From: Pectinophora gossypiella
Taxonomy: Eukaryota > Arthropoda > Insecta > Lepidoptera > Gelechiidae
Length of the DNA: 64,000 nucleotides
NCBI RefSeq assembly: GCF_024362695.1
Contig: NC_065423.1
Coordinates: forward strand, 737,001 to 801,000
Direction: 5' to 3'
In this document: positions 11,701 to 23,700 of the stretch, piece by piece
How the letters are laid out: the number at the start of each line of letters is the position of its first letter
How positions within the stretch are numbered: position 1 is the first letter of the stretch
The notes under the pieces: generated by a model
Told to the model about the DNA's origin: nothing
What the model saw: only the letters and a program-made list of their open reading frames with translations
Databases searched by the model: none
Program-made: the position numbers and the translations under genes

Positions 11701-14700
11701 TAGATAATTGATATCACGTGGTTGAATTTGTGCCCTTTTAATCGCTCCCTATTACATGGGACTTAAACATGTGTATATATTATACATTTCAGCCTACTGC
11801 TTCGGGAATATAGCTCCTTATGTCCATTTCAATAATTGTACATCTGTGGAGCGCCATTCTTTACTGATTTAATTTATTTTTAAAATAAAGCTACATACAC
11901 GCCCGTCTATGTGCTAGCATGATTCAAATAATATTATCTTACAGTTGTTATACTAGTCATATATCGTATCTTTTGACTACTCTATGTGAAGATTTCTTAA
12001 TATAGATACGGCTGAAGTGTTTCAACACAACTGCTTCTTATTTGTAAACATGAATGCACTTTATATCTGTACTTGATTATCTTTGGCGATGTATGACGTC
12101 AGTTGATGAAGTTTTGGTAATAATAATCTTTCATAATAATAACTTTTAACTTTTTGACACTAATAGCATGGCACGGACACTCCATACAGAAATTAAACTC
12201 GTAAGTGCGAGTGAGACAGACTATCGGCGCGCGCTCCATTACTCCGGCCATATAACACTAAAGCAAGACCCAACGGAAGGGTCAGGTATATCAACCTCCG
12301 CCGTTACGAATCAGCTCGGGGCGGAGAGTGTCCGCTCTATACTTAGTATTATTCTTTAACATAAACATACTCGTATATAACATAATCAGCCTATTTATAT
12401 ATTGTGTATATACGTCACACTGCTGGGCACAGGCCACCGCTCAATCAACCGGTGGGGGTACAGAGCATCCACGCTGCTCCACTGCGGGTTCGCCAAGGTG
12501 TTTTTACGGCTAATAGCCGGAACCAACGACTTAACGTGCCGTCTGATGCACAGAATCCTTACCAAACAAAGGACAGTCTCACAAAGTGATTTCGACAATG
12601 TCCCCATCGGGAATCGAATCCGGACCTCCAGATCGTGAGCCCAACGCTCTAACCACTAGACCACAATTAGTATCATTCTTTATTCTATGCTAATAGTGTA
12701 TTAAATAGCGCATGTCTGGCGCGGTATCAGTATAGTTTCAATTAGGTAATTTACTGCTCGTGGCCTGATAAGCTATCGCGCTATCATACAATGTTTCGTG
12801 TGCTTCACCCTCTTACCTGCTTTGTATATTTATGTCACTTTGTTCGCTTTCCACAGCGCGTTTTTCGCGAAAATGGCAAATTGAAAATCCAAGGTCGTTA
12901 AGTTTAAGATGGTAGACTTGAAATCAGTTGCAACTCAAGTCTGTTGTGAGAATATAAGACGCCAAAACAGAACGCGAAATTAATTAATTCTGTAGTAAGA
13001 TAGAAAGTCTTGAAAAATTAAAAAATGAAAAATCGCTGGGAATGATGCCCTCTGGAAGTATCTTTGGACTTCTGCTTCAGCTCGACACTTTTTTTCGGAC
13101 ACCCTGTGTATATTTGATTTATTTATTATACCTCAGATTAGCGGGTTGACTCTGTGAGGTTGCAGGTTTGAATCCCAGCGCACACAACAATTTGTTTCGG
13201 AATTCATGTTTAATTTTTAATCATAAATGGTTATGAGAGAGTCCTGGGAGAAATGGAGGGAGGCCTTAGCCCAGTAGTGGGACACTTTAGGCTAGATAAG
13301 AAGAAGAAGAAATTATTATCACGTTCTCAACAAGGAAATCATCCTGAGAAATGTGGGTTTCTTCCCAAGAAATACGTTTCGGAGGTATGGGACCTAACTT
13401 GTATTGGGCTGGTATTCCCTTCGTCGGTTGGAAGGCGATTCTGTTAAAAACCGGACCTGTCAATCCTTGGGTTAGGTAAACAGACCTCGGGAAAAAGGAA
13501 TAACGCTAGAGAGATGACTATGATATCTCTGTCTAGCTGGTAATGTTACGCACACTTCACACAATAAGTTTCACTATCACATTTACTTTCGCACCAACCG
13601 CATCGCTTCCGTTAGGTAAGGCTTTAATTGCTCCATAACGTTAATATGCAGTTATTAACAGCTTCCGCTGTCTAGTGGTTAGAGCGTTGGGCTCATGATC
13701 TGGGGGTCCGGGTTCGATTCCCGAAGACTGTCCTTTGTTTGGTCCTTACCAAATTTGTTGAGTCTGATTGTCACGTTAAGCCGTTGGTCCCGACTATTAG
13801 CCGTAAAACACCTCCACCGTCGTGACGTATGCTCCGTACCCCCTCCGGTTGTTTGAGGGGAGGTTTATGCCCAGCATTGGCATGGAATAAGCTGTTTATG
13901 TGGTATGTTATGTTATTTGAATTGATTATAAAATCGGTGGCCATTTTTTGTGGGAAGAGTAAAAGTTGAATCCAGTGATTTAAAGACCGAGATGGTACTC
14001 TAACCCGTGATACGACGATTTAAGTCACACATTCTCACGAACAGGGTTATACTTAAAAACGCCTAAGGTTTGTTATTCTGACAACTTGTAGCTTTACAAA
14101 AACCCCTATTTTAACCGACATCAAAAAAGAATGAAAACAAAGATTGTTTCACTACATTCAACAAAATATTATTTCTTACTTTCTATTTGACAGATTTTGA
14201 AGTCGGTATATTTTTTCAAATTATTTTTTATTCAGTCATATAACCCTTTGAGGAGCTCGGTGGCGCAGCGGTAAACGCGCTCGGTCTGCGATTGTTGAAG
14301 TTAAGCAACTTTCGCAAAGGCCGGTCATAGGATGGGTGACCACAAAAAAAAAGTTTTCATCTCGAGCTCCTCCGTGCTTCGAAAGGCACGTTAAGCCGTT
14401 GGTCCCGGCTGCATTAGCAGTCGTTAAAAACCACCAATCCACACTGGGCCCGCGTGGTGGTTTAAGGCCCGATCTCCCTATCCATCCATAGGGAAGGCCC
14501 GTGCCCCTGCAGTGGGGACGTTAATGGGCTCGTGTGAGTCATATAACCACAGGCACGGTGTAATACATTACTCAATTTACTTATACGTCACAAGCAATAA
14601 CTCGAGAACATAGAATGTGTTAGAGTCGTTAATAAAATATTAATAAGCATACAAAGAGTACCATGAACTACATTACATTTCTAAGAATGTGCAATTTATA

Positions 14701-17700
14701 TCAGTGTTGCACAAAATAATCTGCTAGTACATAGTCATTAGAACAATATTAGCCTTGAAAAGTGATAATTAAGATGTTTGCTCGGAACAGCAATAACTCA
14801 TTACAAATAGTTCGCTCAGAATGTACTTCGGTTACATTCGCATTCTGTTCATATTATTCTTCAATAATTATGTACCTACTTATGCCTTGTTCACACGTGC
14901 TTATAGATGTAAAACAACCGATTTAAAACGTTTAAAACAAATTTTAAACTGTTGAAAACTCGCCTACAACAATAAAAGAACTGTGTTTTAAAACTTTATT
15001 ATAGGCAATTTTAGGTCACCTGACGTCATGTTTCGTTTTAATTAGTTTATAGAATATCAATAGAAAGACCGACCGACCAACTAGAACTAAACTCGCTATG
15101 TGTATTATTATCAATAACAGTATATTACACATTTAAAAATTCTTTACACAGTTTATAGGTACTTCGTTATATGCCTACATAACATAGACAGCCTATACAC
15201 GTCCCACTGCTGGGCACAGGCCTCCCCTCAATCAACCGGAGGGGGTATGGAGCATACCCCACCACGCTGCTCCAATGCGGGTTGGTGGAGGTGTTTTTAC
15301 GGCTAATAGCCGGGACCAACGGCTTAACGTGCCCTCCGAAGCACGGAATCATCTTTCTTTTTCGGACAATCAGGTGATTCAAGCCTGAAAACCAACAAAC
15401 TACGGTTGTAGTTTGGCGATAGTATTAAAATGTATATGTATGTAATTTTGTTTATAAATAAATTAAAAAAAAGTCCTTATCAAACAAATGACAGTCTCAC
15501 AAACTGATTTCGACAATGTCCCCATCGGGAATCCAGATCGTGAGCCTGACACTCTAACCACTACACCACGGAGGCTGCGTTATATCCCTACCTCGGTAAA
15601 ATCAAGAAAATGTAGTTATAATAAGATAAACACGTTTTAAACCCAAAAAATTGTTGGTGACGGTTTTAAAGGTGTTTTTTTCGTTATAAACGGATTGGTT
15701 TAAATGGTTTTAAACCGGCCTTACATCAATACACGTGCCAGAAAACAATCGAGACAATGACGTGATAAAGTATGGCACTCTTACGCACAGAGCAGATTAT
15801 GTCGATTTTTCTTTGACAACACGCACGAAGTATTCGGCCGAATTAGAATTGCCGCCCGTCCTGGTTTCCCCGGGATTGTCCTAGTATAGACGGCATCAAG
15901 ATAACGCCCGCGCGGGGTTTTAATTGTAGTTTAGGTTTTAAAGTTCTCGTGATCGGTTGCTGCGTATGTGGACAGGCCTGCTTCCGTCAGGGAGCTCATA
16001 AAACACTGTATGATAGAGTCACATAAACTCTTTATTTTTCACTTTCCTTCCACCGACTGTAATTGGAATACCATTGTATTTAAGTTTATAAATTATGTAA
16101 TACAAACTGGATTTAAAAAAAAGAAAGGAAAACATGAAACAGTAGGACTAGGGCCCTGTGCTGGGAGGTTTTCTGGCCACGTCTTTCCCTCAGAGTTACA
16201 GATTCCGATGGGGTAGTAGTTTTACAGCTAGTTACATAATATGTAATTTAGTTTTTGACGTTCAAAAAGCGCTAACTTTGTAAGCCAATTTTGAAAAATA
16301 AATATTTTTGAATTTTGAGTTTTGGAATCACCGGTGCTGATGCGGTCCTTGCATTGCACCCCGGACCTTTCCAAGCTCTCGGGGTTTTCATACTTCTTGG
16401 CCGGAAACAGATTTTAAAGATAGCAACCCTAGGCCGAATGCACTATGTCGCCGGTTAACACGGCAAGTGTATATGAGACAATATAAATAATGGTACCGAT
16501 TCCGCCGAACAAAGCTTTATTTTTAAAATTAAGATTTCGCCAAAGTGAGCACTTATTTATCTTGTTAAAAATCCTCCCACTCTTTATAAATAGAACAATT
16601 CCATATTTAGTCTTTAAAAATTTATTATTACCCACTTTTAACGTATTTACACATATGACACATTATTGTGTGACTTTTCCGATGATCTAATATATAATTT
16701 ACTTGCGAAGAGTGAGCTATTTGACTTTATCTGTCAATCTTTTGACAAACAGTGTATGTTCCTAGCGCCAATATCGATTACAGCACGTTGATTTTTCTTT
16801 GAATTGTAAATCATGATTGACGAATGATTGAAAGATGTAATATCGCTCATATATTGTTTATTATAATATCAAATTACTATCGATTATATTGATTAATTAA
16901 ACGATTTTGTCTAATAATTATTAGACTATAATATAATCGATATAATTGTAGAATTTCCAATACCAATAGTATCGATATCATACATATTTATATTAGACTA
17001 TTTATTTATATTTAATATTTAGATTATGAGTAAATAATCGATTAATTGATTATCGATTATTCGGCAACACTTTATCAAATTTGACTTTGTACAAGCCTCC
17101 TTATGCAAGCTCTTGGCTGCATGTCTGACATCATGAGTGTGCTATACTCGTTTGGAATACCAATTCAAATGTTTCATTCGGGTTTACGTATACTTTTTTT
17201 TCCTCCGTCATCCGCGTGCGTACTGCTCTACATTTCCTTTAAGTTCGGATTTTCCCGTAACTCACTTCCAGTTTCGGTTACGTATTACACCTTTCCCTTT
17301 TGGTCTCATAAAGGGAAAATATCAGCATGACAAACCATACATATCGTGGTACACTCATGCAGCTAATTGCTACCTCATGGTTTTCCAGAATTGATGGATA
17401 GCTAGCGAGGGGTGAGTGTTTATACTATACACCTCTGCCTACCCTTTCGGCGATACAGGCGTGATGTCTACAGGCTACGTTTGTTTTATTTCCGTTCTTT
17501 AAACAATACAATAATGTTTACTTTCAGTATTGTAAACCTTTGTTTTCAAAGTCGGTTAAAAAGGAGTCATTCACCTTTCCAGCTCGTAAGATAAAAATAA
17601 AGTTAATCTCAACTTTTGTTGACACAATCATATCAGGGTGTATCTTATTTATGCTAGTACAATGAAGGTGTTTTGACTTTGCCTTTGTTTATTTGCTTGG

Positions 17701-20700
17701 AATGTTTGACGAAAGTTCTCAGGTAGTATATGCTGCCAAGATTTATGCCGTTTTGATTGTCTTTTACCCAACTGCGCGGCGCAAACGAGGATAATAACTG
17801 CGTTTATTCCTCATATAGCGACATTTATGGAAGGTGGATTACTAACCTCATCAACCCTGGTGTGATAGTATTGTTATTGAGCCGTCAAAGTCTCTTGACA
17901 TGACTCATGTAACGAATGGAATCAGGGGGGTTAAAATGGCCAAATCGAAGCAATTCATCTAAGAAAGCAATATAGCAATTTGACATTTGCGCATATGAAA
18001 TTAAGTGCGCAGTGCAAACAAGATGAATTGGATGAATTGCTTTGATGTGGCCATTTTAACCCCCCAGGAAGTAGTAACCGGGACGGGCTGGACCGGGATG
18101 CACGTGATGTAAACATGATGTTTTGTTGCAGTCTGCTTCAAGATCTTCGACCTTGACCGGGATGGTGTGCTCAACAAGAAGGAACTTATCGACATGGTCG
18201 GCATACTCTGCACTGTCGCTAATGAGTCGCTCAAGAACGTAAGTATACTTTCTTATATAAGGCCCTCCTTACGGCCAACGTGGTCTCAAATTCAAATTCA
18301 AAAATATCTTTATTCAGTAGGTAACATAGTTACACTTTGAATCGTCAATTTTTACATAACGAACGTCTCATCCGCACTATTGCAGCTTCTCACAACCTGT
18401 ATAGCCGGGGAAAAGAAGCTGCAAGAAAATCCTCGGCACAGGGCCCTAGACGTTCTTTAAAAAAATAAATATAAAATATTGGTATACAATAAAATTGAGT
18501 AATTTAGCTGCCTAATATCAGTTCTCAGACAGTTAATCCCATGCATTCATATCTTCTAAATAATCACTAACTTTATAATAACCTTTAGGTCTAGTTGTAA
18601 TAGCGTTGGTCTCCCGATCCAGATCCGGGTTCAATCCTGGTTACAACAACTTTGACAACATTGTGATCCCTGGTTTGGTTAGGACACAAGCTGATCAGAA
18701 GAAGATGACTCATGAGAGTTTGAATTAAATTTTGGATTATAGATAATTGACATCATCGGAAGCCGTGTGGTAGCCCAGTTCGTAGAACGCTTGCCTCCCA
18801 CGTTGAGGTCGCCGGTTCGAATCCAGCACAAGCCTAAACCAATGATTGTCGAATTTGTTTTAGAATTCATGTTTTGATCATAAATTATCATCACGTGTTC
18901 AGCGGTGAAGGAAAACATAGTGATGAAACCCACATTCCCGAGAAATGTATTTTCGGAGGTATGTGACCTAACCTGTATTGGGCTGGTTTTACCTTGGCGG
19001 GTTGGAAGGCTAGATGGGCAGTCGCTTCTGTATAAAACCGGACCTGTCAAATCTTCAGGTTACGTAAGCGGACCCTGTGAAAAACGGAATAATGCTAGGG
19101 AGATGATGATAGATAATTGACATCACGTGGTTTCTAGGACATCTCCTCAGAGCCCATCGGCTCTACTAATGGCAATAAGCTCGCCCCTTATTACATGGCA
19201 CTTAAACATAGCTGGCGAGGAGTAGGTTTATATACTACTAGCGACCCGCCCCGGCTTGGTTCGAGTGCAATGCTGAGGAAAATATGAAATTATTTACGAC
19301 ATCACATTAAAAACCTCAAAAACAACAGTATTTCTCCACTATTTAGTGGATGTTATTATACATAGAAACCTTCCTCTTGAATCACTCTATCTAATAAAAA
19401 AAACCGCATCAAAATCCGTTGCGTAGTTTTAAGGATTTAAGCGTACATAGAAATATATGGAGAGAAAAAGCGACTTTGTTTTATACTATATAGTGATAGG
19501 TACACAACAGCCTCCGTGGTCTGGTGGTTAGAGCTTTAGGTTCACGATCTGGAGGTCCGGGTTCGATTCCCGATGGGGACATTGTCGAAATCACTTTGTG
19601 AGACTGTCTTTTGTTTGGTAAGGACTTTTCAGGCTTGAATCACCTGATTGTCCGAAAAAGAAAGATGATTCCGTGCTTCGGAGGGCACGTTAAGCCGTTG
19701 GTACCGGCTATTAGCCGTAAAAACACCTCCACCAACCCGCAGTGGAGCAGCGTGGTGGAGTATGCTCCATACCCTCGCCGGTTGATTGAGGGAAGGCCTG
19801 TGCCCAGCAGTGGGACGTATATAGGCTGTTTATGTACACCACTGTCTACTTCAGTGAGAATACAGTCGTGGTGTTGTTGTGATAATTTGCCCTCCAGTGG
19901 CCCATACAATCGTGCATTACATCTTAAGTCGTAATAATAAGGAATTAGACAATTGTTATCGAACAATGTGCAATTTGCTATGACGTCACCGTGCGTACAA
20001 TAACTGTGGGTTATGAAGCCAATGTCAAGGACGAGTTGTGACGTCAGAAGGTTCGTTTTTATCTTATTGTTTAGACAATATCCATCTCAGTATTTCATAT
20101 CAAAATTTGCTGCAGGTTATCTACTGTCACTAGTCGACCAGCTTGCTTCTCAAACGGGGAGGTTTGAACCCCCGTACCGGACTTGCACTAATGAGTTATT
20201 AGTGTATTTTAAGTGCAGTTTTCACTATCGCAATTGACCATTAACACCTCGACCATTATATACGGCGATACGGCTCACCACCTATCACGTTGGTCTAACA
20301 GAAAGCTCGGTGAGGTGTGGCTTGGCTACTTAGTTCGTCTTGCTATGTATGTATCTAATAAAGAGAAAATTTAAATCGAAAAAATCGTCAATCGACAGCA
20401 TTCCACAGATCGAAAGAATTTCGCATGGACAGGAGGAAGACCTGGTGGTAATGGTTAACATGGTCCCAGCTTGACAACAGCTGCGGGTTCAAGAGTCTGA
20501 GTCAGTCTATTTAAATTTTCTCTTTGTGAGTTTCCCTAAGCGCGGGTAAGTGCTAAAAAACTACGTATCTAATGATTACTTCTTACACTGCCGACCCTAT
20601 TAGGTATTCTGGGCGTGAGCTTAGTTATGATTAAAAAAATAAGTAAATAAATTAACTTCAACAGAATTCCCGGGCGTCGACCCCATCCGACGGCGAGTCA

Positions 20701-23700
20701 GAGAGCACGGAGAAAGGTTTCGACCCGGAGGTGGTGCTGGTGAACCTGCGGGAGAAGCTGGTGGCGGCGCCGGCGCACGGGCGCAAGCCCATGTTCCAGC
20801 TGGGGCCGGCCGCTGACTGCGAGCCTGTCTTCACCGAGGTCAGTTGAAGATCGACGCTTATTGGACCTTATTCGATAAGAGTAGGGCACTTAAATCACCA
20901 TGTTGACCGAGCTAGACATAGAGTCCGCCCGCGTTCGCTTACTCCTTAACGACTTACGGCTTTAGGCCCCAAAGTACTAAAGTGGGCCCCGATCTTGGCG
21001 GTGAGGTACAATCAAAGAGCAAAAGTACAGTAACTGAGCCCAGCGACTTATTTGTAAACAGTAGTAAAATTATGAACCAATACTTACAGAAACGACATGT
21101 AACCAGGAGGTCTCAAGTGCAACCAGTTAATTTATTACTTTGCAAGAAACTGTGTTTTTGCAGCTTATCGTATATCAAGCTCACTCCAAGCACGTGTCGG
21201 TGCGGGGTGGGGAGAGTCCCTTCAATACGTAGTAATTATTGATGATTCTATGACTGAAACTCTTTGAAAATTGTTTCTTCTGTGTCTACCGCATCTGCTA
21301 ACTGTACTAAAGGTTTTTTTCTTGTTCCAACCAGGAACAACCCCCGCAAGAGAGTGAGGGTCTGATCGCGAATGACACAGTGCTCACACTGGAAGACTTC
21401 CTCATATGGAGCGTAGAGAGCGCGGATGCTCTGGTCACCCCGTTCCTAGAACTGCTGTTTGAAGTCTGCCATATCGTGCTCGGGCTGCGACCGCAGTGCA
21501 AACATCAGGAGAGGGATATTGGTGAGTGTTGACCATATAACAAATCGATTTTTTGCGAGATCGCATGGAATTACAAAAGGTGGCAATATGATTTACGTAA
21601 CAGAGCTGTGATGCAATTGTAATTGACTTGTAGAAATCACATGTAAAAAACTGTCATGTGGTGGTGATTTTTTTCTTTTTCACAAATGTCCGAATATCTA
21701 GAAAAAAAAACTGGATTTTTTACCTTAAAAAAGGAGGAGGTTCTCAATTCGACCGTATATTTATTTAATTTTTTTACTGAGGTCAAGTTCGTTTGTCTAG
21801 TCAGTCATGAGTCATGACCTATCACAAGTCACTATACAAGTAATCAAACACAATAGTTATCGTTTAGTTGTGTACAGTATCATCCTCGACAGATAATCGC
21901 GCCGATTATTGCGTACGTGTGCCCTGATTACATATCTAGAATGTCAAAACAAATCTCAATCTAGTCCGTAGTATGATATTAAATGTGTTATTGTTTGTTG
22001 GAACACCAAAAACATTATAGGATTACATTCACGCATACATAAACTTAAGCGTGACCACATTGTTCCAATTCATCTAAAAAAGCAATATTGCAACTTGACA
22101 TTTGCACCTATTAAAGCAGCTGCGCAATGTCACATACATAACATAAGACTATATCCCAATTGGGATAGTTACTAAGTACTCACCGTGAAGATTTGATGTG
22201 GTTATGATTTTATTGGACAATCGTGCTTGAAACCGTCGAATAATTATGTCATCTACAATGTTTCTGATGATTGCCTAATGCCTATAAAGTTGTATACGAG
22301 GGCACTTACGAACCATTTAATGCTCTACAAGTCATAAACGTTGACTATTAACGAAATGGGTAATTATTTTCGTCATAATATGTGTAGCGTTATCACAACA
22401 ATGTTAAGTGTGTCAACAATACAAAGGCCAGGGCGGTTAAAAAGGCCACATTGAAGCAGTGAGTGCGCAATGAAAGCAAATGTCAAATAGCAATATTGCT
22501 TTTTTAGATGAATTGCTTCATACATAAACAATTAAACATCCTATATACGTCTCACTGCTGGGCACAGGTCTCCCCTCAATCAACCGGAGGGGGTATGGAG
22601 CATACTCCACCACGCTGCTCCACTGCGGGTTGGTGGAGGTGATTTTACGGCTAATAGCCGGGACCAACAGCTTAACGTGCCCTCCGAAGCACGGAATCAT
22701 CTTACTTTTTCGGACAATCAGGTGATTCAAGCCTGAAAAGTCCTTACCAAACAATGGACAGTCTCACAAAGTAATTTCGACAATGTCCCCATCGGGAATC
22801 GAACCCGGACCTCCAGATCGTGAGCCTAACGCTCTAACCACTAGACCACGGAGGCTGTGTTGTGTGAATTGCTTCTATGTGGCATTTTTAACCACCCCAG
22901 TTCTGTAACGTTTCACAGTTTCGGTGGACATTGAGACCCGTCAGAATCATAATAAAATTAATTTATCCAACGGTATAATCAAAGATAAACTTGTCGAAGG
23001 CAGCGCTAACGTGATCGACGATGATTTGATTATAGCGTCCATGCATCATCACATCACTAATTAAGAGCCATGCTCTTGTCGGCGTAGCATTCTCCATGCT
23101 ACTCCTAGAAAAGTAGGGTAGTGGTTTCCCTCTTGCCTTCCGCGCCGCAGTACTCTCGTCTTACTGCGAGTGGGATGGCGCCCAGAGTAATCCAACATGC
23201 ATTTTGAGTATATTTTTTACATTATGTTTCATAATGTCTAAACCCCATGTATTAAGTCAGGGTTACATTTACTGATTTAGTAACTATAACTCACCTCAGT
23301 GATCCGCGAAAATCGATCTTTGTTTTTTTTCTTTAGCTTTAATGGGATCTCTTAGTTATTAGGAAGGACTGCGACTTCTGGCCACTCCGTTACGTGGCTT
23401 TGTATATGTATGCACAAAAAAGAGAAAGTTTCTCCCCATTTTCTCCGCCCACTCCACAAAGACAAACAATCGTTTATCAAGCCAGTGTTACCACATGAAA
23501 CCTATACATATTGTGCGGTGCAGTGTTATCTATGTGTTCCAATGTCGTACACTTGACATCAATGTTACTATTGTTATTGGCACTCCATTGATCCAGATAT
23601 TTCAATGGAGTAAGGTTTGCTTCTATATTTACTATATTGATGGCTTTTCTTGGGGAATAGGTTATGGTCGGGTAAATTAAAATAGTTTTTGTTGTTATAC

